From RPRB01 sp035501615 (GTDB taxonomy: Bacteria > Myxococcota > Myxococcia > Myxococcales > Myxococcaceae), in assembly GCA_035501615.1 (NCBI GenBank), contig DATJVY010000008.1:7534-71533 (forward strand): DNA of 64,000 nt, given 5' to 3'. Position numbers and translations under genes: made by a program. How positions within the stretch are numbered: the first letter of the stretch is position 1; each line of letters begins with the position of its first letter. This document shows positions 31,257 to 38,898 of this stretch, one piece after another. A model generated the notes under the pieces. That model searched no databases, was not told the DNA's origin, and was given only the letters and a program-made list of their open reading frames with translations.

Positions 31257-31829
31257 ATGGGAGAGGATCACCGCCCCGGACCGGATGCCCGTGCCGCTCC
31301 GCTGCGGGTCGCCCGCACCCCGGAGCTGTGGGTGGTCATCGAGGTGCCCGAGCCCGTTCGCAGCGAGGTGCTCGCCGTTCGCCGCATCGTCAGCCGGACC
31401 AGCCAGAAGGTCCCGGTGGGCATCGGCTCAGTGGGCCCCCTCCCACCCCAGGAGCTCGCCGAGGTCCGCCGCGTGCTCGATGCCGTGGGTGAGGAGACCG
31501 GGCCGATCATCGGCCGTTTCGTCGGCCTCCGGCGTTTCCCCCAGACGCGCTACGTCTACCTCGCCCCCGACGACGAGATGGCGACCTCGCTGCTCATCCT
31601 CCAGGACCGCCTGGTCGAGTACGGGCTGAAGCTCGCGCCGGACGTCTACCAGGCGACGCCCCACGCCGTGATCGGCCGGGTTCCGCCCGAGGCGGAGCTC
31701 GAGGTTGCCGCCGGGGCGCGCGCCCTGGTGCCCTCGCCGACCTTCCGGATGACCACCCTCGCCCTGTGGGCCCTCGGCGAGCACGAGGTCAGCTGCCTGC
31801 ACCGGGTGCTCCTCAGCGGGGTTCTGTGA
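31257..31829 (+). CDS. 2'-5' RNA ligase (2H phosphoesterase)-like protein, degenerate
   Basis: The protein has 190 residues with the compact alternating pattern of LigT/2H proteins: WVVIEVPEPVRSEVLAVRR at the start, RYVYLAPDDEMATSLLILQD in the middle, and YQATPHAVIGRV near the end. Active 2H enzymes carry two His-x-Thr/Ser motifs. Here the first is lost (VPVGIGSVGPLPP, no His) and the second keeps only His136 in PHAVI. Catalysis is therefore doubtful. The ATG has GGAGCGG upstream. No functional neighbour is seen. Confidence 0.5.
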   Translation: MGEDHRPGPDARAAPLRVARTPELWVVIEVPEPVRSEVLAVRRIVSRTSQKVPVGIGSVGPLPPQELAEVRRVLDAVGEETGPIIGRFVGLRRFPQTRYVYLAPDDEMATSLLILQDRLVEYGLKLAPDVYQATPHAVIGRVPPEAELEVAAGARALVPSPTFRMTTLALWALGEHEVSCLHRVLLSGVL

Positions 31830-31907
31830 ATCGGTGGATCCTAGGTCGCGCGTTGGAGTGGGTGGTGACGGACCGGGCTCCGTCGTCTCAAGGGTCTCGG
31901 GAGGACC

Positions 31908-32138
31908 ATGGTTCCGGAGAAGCCATCGAAACGCCCTGATCTGGACCGCGGCCGGGGGTCCGACGCCCGCTTCCGCTGGCGGCGGACTCGACCCGAGGGT
32001 CTGCCGCGACCGCCTCGTGCGGATCTCGGGGATGCCGTGTCGTGTGGCGCGTGCGCGATCGAGGTTGGGTGTGGAGATGCGGGAGCGTCACATGGTACGA
32101 GACGGGCCGCCTTCTGGGGTTGCGACCAATGGGGGTGA
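31908..32138 (+). CDS. possible small hypothetical protein
   Basis: This 76-codon frame starts at an ATG closely preceded by GGGAGG (ribosome-binding site) and ends 4 bases before the start of the receiver-like gene at 32143. The product is Arg/Gly-rich with a cysteine pair in VSCGACAIEVGCG. Third-position G/C content is lower than in neighbouring genes, which argues against a long-established gene. A 6-bp hairpin (31867-31884) precedes it. If it is not a gene, the interval 31830-32142 has no other support for coding. Confidence 0.3.
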   Translation: MVPEKPSKRPDLDRGRGSDARFRWRRTRPEGLPRPPRADLGDAVSCGACAIEVGCGDAGASHGTRRAAFWGCDQWG

Positions 32139-32142
32139 GCCG

Positions 32143-32505
32143 GTGAAGCAGGACGTCGTGCTGGTGGCGTCAGAGGATGTCCGGACGCGCCAGGAGCTCG
32201 CCGAGCGGCTCGACTGGGACGACGTCCCGTTCCATCTCGCGTCGTCGGCGACCGAGGCGCTCGCCATCCTCGGCCTCCTCCCGGCGGGGACCCGGCTGCT
32301 CGTCGTGCTGGACTTCGAGCGCCGGCCTCGCGCCCGGGTGATGGACGCCCTCCGCGCCCGGAGTGGCCTCGAGGTGCAGCTGCTCCTCCTCCACGATGCC
32401 CAGGAGGACGGCCTCAGCGACGAGAAGGTCGTCGAGCACGTCTGCCGCCCCGCGGTGCCGGACTATCTGTACAGCCTGGTCGAGCGGCACGGCGCAGTCG
32501 CCTGA
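32143..32505 (+). CDS. degenerate receiver-like single-domain protein
   Basis: There are 120 residues from the GTG at 32143, which follows a GGGGGTGAG; an upstream ATG at 32092 would add 17 residues. The fold pattern is receiver-like: a first strand DVVLVASEDVRTRQELAERL, a DWDDVPFHLASSATEALAIL segment, and LLVVLDFERRPRARVMDALR where a phospho-acceptor Asp would lie. The acidic pair of strand 1 and the conserved Lys near the end (CRPAVPDYL) are missing. It is probably a non-phosphorylated receiver-fold protein. It is convergent with the next gene. Confidence 0.6.
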   Translation: MKQDVVLVASEDVRTRQELAERLDWDDVPFHLASSATEALAILGLLPAGTRLLVVLDFERRPRARVMDALRARSGLEVQLLLLHDAQEDGLSDEKVVEHVCRPAVPDYLYSLVERHGAVA

Positions 32506-32529
32506 AGTCTGAGCCCGCCACACTCTGAG

Positions 32530-34737
32530 CTAGTCGTTCCAGAGCCGCCGGAACCAGGGCCGAGGATTCTTCACGTCCGCCCCGTCGGGGCCCATCTTCC
32601 GCCGGATGTCGTCCATCGACCAGCCGGTCAGCGAGGCCAGGGTCTCGGCCTCCTTCGTGCGCCGCTCGCGCAGCCGCTCGCGGTAGTCGTCCATCGCGCT
32701 GCACTCCGACGTCCCCTGGTAGGGGTGCTGCAGGATGTAGCGCCCCTGGAAGTTGCTCCGGTCGCCCGTCTCCTGGAACACCAGGTCCTCCGGGAAGTGC
32801 GAGCCGTCGTAGCGGACGTGCAGCCGCGTCAGGAACACGTTCACCGGCCCGCCCACCGGGCCCCGCCGGAACGCAGGCGCCATCGACCCGCTCTGGCCGT
32901 CGTCCAGCCAGAACACTCCCAGCGCCCGGAGCTCCTCGCGGCTCAGCGGCTGCGCCGCGCACGGGTCGCACCATCCCATGTCCCAGACGTACTCGGTGAA
33001 GACCGCCCGGCGATCCTCCTTCTCCACCGAGCGGGCGAACGCGTCCTGGTAGAACTTGCCGAAGTCGCTCTTCACGAACAGCGGCACGTTCACGTCCGAG
33101 GGAATGCGCGCCGTCCGGTAGTTGGTCGACTCCACCCGGCCCCGCCGCGTGAGCGCATAGACGACCATGTCCTGCGGCCCGGCGGCGTTGGCCATCCCCA
33201 GGCGGATGGGGAGCATGAACTTCCTCGACTCGTAAGCGATCTGCAGCGGCCGGAGGTACTGCACGCCGCTCGCCTTCTGGGCCTCGAGGTTCACCTTGGC
33301 CACGAAGAACTTCATGTCCTGGCGGATGTAGGGCTGCAGCGCGGCGGAGGCTTTCGGCGGCACGCGGTAGCCATTCTCGCGGAGCCAGGTCTCCAGCCCC
33401 TCGGACTGCTTGGCCCCGAGGATGAGGATGTCGTACTCGCCCACGGTGTACTTCGCCTCGACGCTCACCCCCAGGGCCTCGTCGCGCTTCTTCTCCGCGC
33501 TCGAGCGCGCCATGTCGGCGGACGGCGCGCCCATCGCGGCCTTGGCGGCCATCGGGTAGGCGCGCATGCACGGATCGGGATCGAAGTACTCCACCAGCCG
33601 CGGCGCCGAGTAGGCGTCGAGGTGCTCGAGGAGCCTGCGGTCGCCGACGTGGATCTGCTCGCGCTCCAGCACCGTGGGCACCGGCACCACCAGCGCGAAC
33701 TCGGTGAGCGGCCCGCGGTAGTCGTTGCTCATCGTGAGCACGGTGCGGTCCCCGTCGCGGACCAGCGCCACCTGCGACGAGTCGTTGAACAGCTGGGTGT
33801 CGGCCTTCCCCACGTAGAATCCGCAGAACGCCGCCGCCGGCGACGGGTGCAGGAGCATCAGGAGGGGAAGGATCAGCAGCGGAACTGCACGACGGACGGG
33901 AACGGGCACGGCGACGACTCCTTGGGGTGAGGGCTGGCCGGAGGGCCAGGTGAAGCGAGAGGAAGGGAAGAGACGGTCGAGGAGCGGGACCACCGGCGAG
34001 AGGATGAGCAGCGCCCACACCGGCGCGTTCATCACCCACGCCTGGTGCTGGAGCACGAAGGCCAGCACCGCCACCGCCACCCCGAAGCCGATCCGCGCCG
34101 ACCGCCGGTCAGGCGTCGTCTTGGGGTCGGAGATCATGAAGAAGGTGAAGAGGATCAGGCTCCCCACGAGGAGCTGGTGGCCGAGCACCGCCGGACGCTG
34201 GCCGAGCCACAGGACCCGCCCCAGCTTCAGGAGAACCCAGCTGCCGAGGAAGGCGAGGCTGACGTCGGTCCGGAAGCTCCGGGAGACCACCCCCAGTCCG
34301 AGCACCGCGAACCACGCGAGGAGTGCCATCCCCTCGCCCCACTGGCTCGGCGAGCACCAGGCGTGGCCGGTGAGCAGGATGCAGCTGGTCAGCCCGAGCA
34401 TCCCCGGGTTGAACACGTGCTTCCCCCGGACACGGATGAGGTACTTCGCGCCGATGGCGATGGCCCCGGCCAGCGGGGGAACCCACCACGCGTCGGTGCG
34501 CAGCAGCAGCGACAGGCCGAGGCCGGTGATGAGCGGCGAGCGGAATCCGCTCGAGGGCAGGCCCAGAACGCGCTCGCAGATCCACTGGACGGCGCAGGTC
34601 GAGGCGAGCAGGACCGGCGGCATCCACGGGTCCACCTGGAGCCCGAGGAACCCCACCCCGAGGACGAGGAAGCTCGTGAGGAAGGCGATCTGCAGAAGCC
34701 GCTGATCGTGGGGGAGCAGGCGGTCGAGGAGGCGCAT
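32530..34737 (-). CDS. RnfD/NqrB-like membrane domain fused to DUF2330 domain
   Basis: The protein has 735 residues from the ATG at 34737. Residues 1-~275 carry about eight hydrophobic helices with KHVFNPGMLGL and FFMISDPKTTPD, features of the RnfD/NqrB membrane family; I do not see an obvious flavin-attachment Thr motif. A second signal-like stretch follows at ~280-303 (LLILPLLMLLHPSPAAA). Then residues 304-735 form a DUF2330 domain starting FCGFYVGKADTQLFNDSSQV, with conserved Cys pairs (WCDPC). DUF2330 normally begins with its own signal peptide, so this looks like two adjacent genes fused in frame. Internal GTG starts could also give a separate DUF2330 protein. Confidence 0.82.
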   Translation of the reverse strand: MRLLDRLLPHDQRLLQIAFLTSFLVLGVGFLGLQVDPWMPPVLLASTCAVQWICERVLGLPSSGFRSPLITGLGLSLLLRTDAWWVPPLAGAIAIGAKYLIRVRGKHVFNPGMLGLTSCILLTGHAWCSPSQWGEGMALLAWFAVLGLGVVSRSFRTDVSLAFLGSWVLLKLGRVLWLGQRPAVLGHQLLVGSLILFTFFMISDPKTTPDRRSARIGFGVAVAVLAFVLQHQAWVMNAPVWALLILSPVVPLLDRLFPSSRFTWPSGQPSPQGVVAVPVPVRRAVPLLILPLLMLLHPSPAAAFCGFYVGKADTQLFNDSSQVALVRDGDRTVLTMSNDYRGPLTEFALVVPVPTVLEREQIHVGDRRLLEHLDAYSAPRLVEYFDPDPCMRAYPMAAKAAMGAPSADMARSSAEKKRDEALGVSVEAKYTVGEYDILILGAKQSEGLETWLRENGYRVPPKASAALQPYIRQDMKFFVAKVNLEAQKASGVQYLRPLQIAYESRKFMLPIRLGMANAAGPQDMVVYALTRRGRVESTNYRTARIPSDVNVPLFVKSDFGKFYQDAFARSVEKEDRRAVFTEYVWDMGWCDPCAAQPLSREELRALGVFWLDDGQSGSMAPAFRRGPVGGPVNVFLTRLHVRYDGSHFPEDLVFQETGDRSNFQGRYILQHPYQGTSECSAMDDYRERLRERRTKEAETLASLTGWSMDDIRRKMGPDGADVKNPRPWFRRLWND

Positions 34738-34806
34738 CGACCGGCTTGAACGGTGCCCCCCGGGGAAAGGATCTTCCCCCGTCGCGAGGTGGTACCTTCC
34801 CCCACC

Positions 34807-35076
34807 ATGCCCACGCCCGACTACGCCGCCATCCGGCTCGGGGACCAGGTCTTCACCGCCGAGGGCACCGATCCGGTCGGTGCCGTCCGCGAGCTCCGGA
34901 GCGGCTCCCACCCGGCCCTGATCGTGTACATCGAGAACTCGGGGGACATCTCCATCCCCGTCCCCGCCATCCGCGCGGTGCACGACGGCAAGGTCGTGCT
35001 CGATCTCGACAAGCTGGAGGAGGGCGTGCGCCGGGCGCTCGGCCACGTGCGCGACAGCGAGGTCCCGGGCTGGTAG
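34807..35076 (+). CDS. small conserved hypothetical protein
   Basis: The 89-residue protein begins MPTPDYAAIRLGDQVFTAEG, with small beta-strand segments (HPALIVYIENSGDISIPVPA, VHDGKVVLDLDKLEEGV) that resemble a PRC-barrel-like or DUF fold; the family is not firmly recognised. It is divergent from the RnfD/DUF2330 gene with 69 bases between the starts. A terminator hairpin for the opposite strand lies immediately after the stop. Confidence 0.7.
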   Translation: MPTPDYAAIRLGDQVFTAEGTDPVGAVRELRSGSHPALIVYIENSGDISIPVPAIRAVHDGKVVLDLDKLEEGVRRALGHVRDSEVPGW

Positions 35077-35079
35077 CGC

Positions 35080-35120
35080 AAAAAAAAACCGGCGAGCCGC
35101 GGCCCGAAGGCCGACGGCTC
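35080..35120 (-). terminator. Rho-independent terminator for minus-strand transcripts
   Basis: GAGCCG (35094-35099) pairs with CGGCTC (35115-35120), with an inner CGGCC/GGCCG stem, one bulged base and a CGAA loop. On the minus strand the hairpin is followed closely by nine T residues (35080-35088). It would end transcripts coming from the aat operon. About 95 bases separate it from the last stop at 35216; nothing else is seen there. Confidence 0.8.
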
Positions 35121-35215
35121 AGACCGGCGGGCGCTGAACCGGGGGGAAGATCCAGCTGCCCAGCCTCGGAAACATCGAGGCTGCTCGCATCATTCCCCCC
35201 AGACGTCGGATCCGC

Positions 35216-35650
35216 CTAGTTTTTTTCTGGCCGTGTGGTGGGCGTCCGCCGGGCCTCCGCCTGCAGCTCTGCCAGGCGGCCGGCGAGTGCGGGCCGGAGG
35301 TACGCGCGGCGTGCGAGCTGGTCCTCCAGCCACGCCGCAACGTCTGCCACCGGGGTGCCCCTTTCCAGCAACAGCTCCACGTGGGAGCGCGCGGCGAGCA
35401 CCGCCACCTCCCGGAGGTGCGGATCGTCGGCGTCGCGCGAGAGGCGGAGGTCGGCCTCCTCGAGCGCCTGGGCGAAGTTCCCCGCGCGGATCATCGCCGT
35501 CGCCCGCGACTGCACCACCCGCGCCGCGAGGAGTCCGCGGACCGCGAAGGCCAGCACCGCCGCGAGCGCGAGCACGCCCATCACCACCCAGCGCGTCGCC
35601 GGATGCGCGGAGCGAGGGGCCCGGAGGGGCGTTTCGGTCGAGGCGCTCAC
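35216..35650 (-). CDS. membrane-anchored helical protein of unknown function
   Basis: There are 144 residues from the GTG at 35650, 17 bases after the aat stop, so probably in the same operon. A single membrane helix at ~21-42 (WVVMGVLALAAVLAFAVRGL) is followed by an all-helical region with one TPR-like hairpin (MIRAGNFAQALEEADLRL). The orientation suggests the C-terminal part faces the periplasm. No family is recognised. It ends in a Thr/Arg-rich tail. Confidence 0.6.
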   Translation of the reverse strand: MSASTETPLRAPRSAHPATRWVVMGVLALAAVLAFAVRGLLAARVVQSRATAMIRAGNFAQALEEADLRLSRDADDPHLREVAVLAARSHVELLLERGTPVADVAAWLEDQLARRAYLRPALAGRLAELQAEARRTPTTRPEKN

Positions 35651-35667
35651 GTCTTGCCGCTGCTTCC

Positions 35668-36369
35668 CTAGCGCGGACCGCCCAGCGATGCGAACACCGG
35701 GTGGAGCTCCGGCCGGCCGTGGACCGCCGGTCCGAGCAGGCCGAGAAATCGCCGCCGGGGAACGTCCACCGCGCCGAACCGCGCCAGGTGGTCGGTCTCC
35801 ACCTGGCAGTCGATGAGCAGACATCCGGCGTCGAAGAGCGCCCGGGCTGCGGTCGCGAACGCCGCCTTCGAGGCGTCCGGGACACGGCTGAACATGCTCT
35901 CGCCGAAGAACGCCCGGCCCAGCGCCACGCCGTAGAGGCCACCCTCCAGCTTCCCGTCCCTCCACGCCTCGACCGAGTGGGCGTGCCCGAGCCGGTGCAG
36001 GGTGAGGTAGGCCTGCTCCATGTCGTGGGTGATCCACGTTCCGTCCTGACCCGGCCGGGGCGCCTCGGCACAGGCGCGCAGCACCTCCGCGAAGGCGGTG
36101 TCGGCCCGGATCTCGAAAGTCCTCCTCCGCAGCACCTTCTCCAGGCTTCGTGACACGTGGAGGCTCCCCGGCAGGAGGAGGAAGCGCGGGTCGGGGGAGT
36201 GCCAGAGGATGGGCTGGCCCTCCGAGTACCAGGGGAAGATGCCCCGGCGGTAGCCGGCGAGCAGGCGCTCCGGTGTGAGGTCGCCCCCCACTGCGAGGAG
36301 GCCCGACCGATCCGCCCGCTCCGGGGGAGGAAACGCTTCAGGGTCCTGGCCGAGGAGGAACACCGTCAC
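35668..36369 (-). CDS. aat: leucyl/phenylalanyl-tRNA--protein transferase
   Basis: The 233-residue protein matches Aat, which adds Leu or Phe to N-terminal Arg/Lys of proteins to mark them for ClpS-ClpAP degradation. Signatures are GLLAVGGDLTPERLLAGYRR, GIFPWYSEGQPILWHSPDPR, THDMEQAYLTLHRLGHAHS, GGLYGVALGRAFFGESMF and LIDCQVETDHLARFGA. Length is normal. It is divergent from the metallopeptidase-like gene at 36399. Confidence 0.95.
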   Translation of the reverse strand: MTVFLLGQDPEAFPPPERADRSGLLAVGGDLTPERLLAGYRRGIFPWYSEGQPILWHSPDPRFLLLPGSLHVSRSLEKVLRRRTFEIRADTAFAEVLRACAEAPRPGQDGTWITHDMEQAYLTLHRLGHAHSVEAWRDGKLEGGLYGVALGRAFFGESMFSRVPDASKAAFATAARALFDAGCLLIDCQVETDHLARFGAVDVPRRRFLGLLGPAVHGRPELHPVFASLGGPR

Positions 36370-36398
36370 CGGACTTCTTGTAGCATCGCGGCTGCGGC

Positions 36399-37040
36399 GT
36401 GCCCCCCTCGTCGAGGCCCCCCAATCTCAACCGCGCCATCCGCGCCCTGATGCGCGATCTCGCGGAGCGCTCGCCCGAGTTCGCCCATCTCGTCCCGGCG
36501 AGGGTGCTGGTGGTGGCTGGCGAGGCGCGCCGGGCCTCGCGCGGCTCGGTGAAGCCGCTGTCCTTCGCGCGGGGCAAGAGCAAGGACCACTCCGGGACGA
36601 GTAAGCCGGTGGTGCGGGTGGAAGGCCGGCGGATGCTCTACTGCGTGACGCTCCGGCCGCTCTTCTTTCGAGACGCGCGGCCCTCGCAGCGCATCGAGAC
36701 CCTGCTCCACGAGCTGTTCCACGTGAGCCAGGCGTTCGACGGGACGCTCGACCCGTCGCGGCGGCACGCGCGTCTGGGGGGAAGGTTCTCCCGCAGCTTC
36801 CGGCCGGTCGTGCGCCGGTACCTCCGGCACTGTCCGCCCGAGGTGCTCGCCCCCTTCGCCCATCACGGACCGGTGCGCATCCTCGCCTGGCTCGAGCGGC
36901 CTCCGGCCACCCACGCCCGGGGACGCTCGCGCCGCATCTACACCGAGGACCAGCTGTACACGACGACGGTCCAGATGCTCACCCGGAGGAAGCACCGGAC
37001 GCCGGCTCCGCCCGACGGCTCGCGCCGCGCCCGGGAGTGA
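36399..37040 (+). CDS. putative HELxH zinc metallopeptidase-like protein
   Basis: The 213-residue protein starts at a GTG. It contains LLHELFHVSQ with His104, Glu105 and His108, a shortened zincin motif also found in proteins labelled putative (phage) metallopeptidases. The N-terminal region is basic and helical, and residues ~45-75 form a YCVTLRPLFF strand region. No signal peptide is present, so it would be cytoplasmic. The third zinc ligand is not obvious. No phage genes surround it. It lies 45 bases upstream of the PEGA-type Ser/Thr kinase. Confidence 0.65.
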   Translation: MPPSSRPPNLNRAIRALMRDLAERSPEFAHLVPARVLVVAGEARRASRGSVKPLSFARGKSKDHSGTSKPVVRVEGRRMLYCVTLRPLFFRDARPSQRIETLLHELFHVSQAFDGTLDPSRRHARLGGRFSRSFRPVVRRYLRHCPPEVLAPFAHHGPVRILAWLERPPATHARGRSRRIYTEDQLYTTTVQMLTRRKHRTPAPPDGSRRARE

Positions 37041-37085
37041 AGGCGACGGCGCGCCGCGGCGTCCGAAACCGGCCGAGGGGCCCGC

Positions 37086-38798
37086 GTGTTAGTGTCCTCG
37101 GGCAGCGCTCCCTTGTCCCTCGCCCCTGGAACTCCCGTCGGGCGGTACGTCATCCGCCGCAAGCTCGCCGAGGGCGGGATGGCGGAGATCTTCCTCGCCC
37201 AGTCCCACGGGCCGGAGGGCTTCGAGAAACAGGTGGTCATCAAGCGCATTCGCTCGGCGCTGGCGGACGACCCGAGCTTCGTCCAGATGTTCATCGCCGA
37301 GGCCCGCGTCGCCTCGAAGCTGAACCACGCCAACGTCGTCCACATCTTCGACTTCGACCAGCACGAGGACAGCTACTACCTGGCGATGGAGTACGTGCGG
37401 GGCAAATCGCTCGCCGAGGTGCACCGCCGCGCCCGCCTCATGGGGCGCCCCTTTCCTCCCGTGCTGGCCGCCCAGATCGCGCTCGAGGTCGCGCGCGGCC
37501 TCGCCTACGCCCACCGGCTCATGGATCACGGGCAGCCGCTGGGGCTGGTGCACCGCGACGTCACCCCGCACAACGTCCTCATCTCCTACGAGGGGGGGGT
37601 CAAGCTCACCGACTTCGGCATCGCGAAGGCGAGCAACCGCGCGAGCACCGTCGGGATGCTCAAGGGAAAGTTCGCGTACATGGCCCCGGAGCAGGCGCGG
37701 GGTGACCCGGTCGACGCCCGGACCGATCTCTTCGCTCTCGGCATCACGCTGTGGGAGCTGCTCACCGGGTCCCGCCTGTTCGACGGGGACAGCGACGTCG
37801 CCGTCCTTCGCGCGGTGCAGGAGCGGGAGATCTCGCCGCCCTCGGCCCTCAACCCGGCAGTGCAGCCCGCGCTGTCCGAGGTGGTGATGACCGCGCTGCA
37901 GCGCGACCCGGCCCGGCGCTACCAGACCGCGAGCGAGCTCGAGCGGCGGCTGCTCACCTACGTCATCGGAGCCACCCACGCCCCGGAGGACACCGACGTG
38001 GGCAGCTTCGTGCGCTCGCTCTTCCCGGACGACGCGGCGGCCGAGGAGGACACCGAGCCGGCCATCCCGCTCCAGCTCGTCTCCGAGGTGGGGCCCACCG
38101 CCTCCCGCCCCCAGGGCACCGCCCGGAGCGCGGGCATGCGCCAGACGCGCTCCGAGGGCCCCGGGCGCCTGCTGCAGCAGACCCTGCCCTCCGGCTCCAT
38201 CGCTCCCGTCCCGGAGGACGAGGCCTTCGCCCCGACCCGGACCCCGGCGGGGCGCCGCACCTCCGCCGCGACCGCTCCCGGGCGCCAGAGCGTCATCACC
38301 CACGCCCCTGCCGAGGAGATGCGCCTGCTCTCCGCGCAGATCGGCGCCCGGCGCCGCCGGCTGATGGTCCTCGTCCTCGGGGCGCTGGTCGTGGTCGTCG
38401 TCGCCGGGGTCGCCTTCGTGGCCGGCCGGAGCGGCCCCTCCCCCGAGGTGGTCCCGACGCCCACCTCGACGGCGGTCGCGCCTCCGGCGGCCCCGGTCCT
38501 TCCGGTGCCTCCCGGCCCGGACGGCAAGCCCGCGGCCCCCCCGGCGCCTCCCAGGCCCCAGGAAGCGGCCATCCCCCCGGCTTCTCCCGGGTTTTTGCAG
38601 GTGAAGGCCCAGCCCTGGGGAAGGCTGTTCGTGGACGGCAAGTTCGCCGGGGACGTCGAGGGGGTGAGGCGGTTTCCCCTGGCTCCGGGCTCCCACACGG
38701 TCCGGTTGGTGAATGGCAAGAAGGCCAAGCCCTGGACGGTGGAGATCGAGTCCGGGAAGACCGAGGTCCGCCAGCACAGCTTCATCGAGGAGGAGTAG
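37086..38798 (+). CDS. transmembrane Ser/Thr protein kinase with PEGA domain
   Basis: The protein has 570 residues from the GTG at 37086; a GTG two codons later is also possible. The kinase domain (~18-290) is complete: LAEGGMAEIFLA loop, Lys53 (VVIKRIR), Asp158 in HRDVTPHN, Asp176 in TDFGIAK, and APEQARG. A long Pro/Arg-rich linker is followed by one membrane helix (~430-450) and a periplasmic Pro-rich spacer. A PEGA domain follows (~505-562, LQVKAQPWGRLFVDGKFAGD, PLAPGSHTVRLVNGKK). The HRDVTPHN variant is typical of myxobacterial-type kinases. Confidence 0.93.
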   Translation: MLVSSGSAPLSLAPGTPVGRYVIRRKLAEGGMAEIFLAQSHGPEGFEKQVVIKRIRSALADDPSFVQMFIAEARVASKLNHANVVHIFDFDQHEDSYYLAMEYVRGKSLAEVHRRARLMGRPFPPVLAAQIALEVARGLAYAHRLMDHGQPLGLVHRDVTPHNVLISYEGGVKLTDFGIAKASNRASTVGMLKGKFAYMAPEQARGDPVDARTDLFALGITLWELLTGSRLFDGDSDVAVLRAVQEREISPPSALNPAVQPALSEVVMTALQRDPARRYQTASELERRLLTYVIGATHAPEDTDVGSFVRSLFPDDAAAEEDTEPAIPLQLVSEVGPTASRPQGTARSAGMRQTRSEGPGRLLQQTLPSGSIAPVPEDEAFAPTRTPAGRRTSAATAPGRQSVITHAPAEEMRLLSAQIGARRRRLMVLVLGALVVVVVAGVAFVAGRSGPSPEVVPTPTSTAVAPPAAPVLPVPPGPDGKPAAPPAPPRPQEAAIPPASPGFLQVKAQPWGRLFVDGKFAGDVEGVRRFPLAPGSHTVRLVNGKKAKPWTVEIESGKTEVRQHSFIEEE

Positions 38799-38898
38799 CC
38801 CTCCCCCGAGAGTGAATAGGTTCAGGGGGTTCTGCGTCGAGCGGGTGGTCGACCGGCTCCTTGCCGGGGCAGGTCGGCCAGGGAAGGATGTTCCGGCG

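Noticed and set aside
35080..35088. Nine-base A run as an origin or slippage site
   Set aside because: It is the U-tract of a hairpin terminator on the minus strand.
36399..37040. Metallopeptidase-like gene as a sign of prophage
   Set aside because: No integrase, structural, lysis or att-like genes nearby; base composition matches the neighbours.
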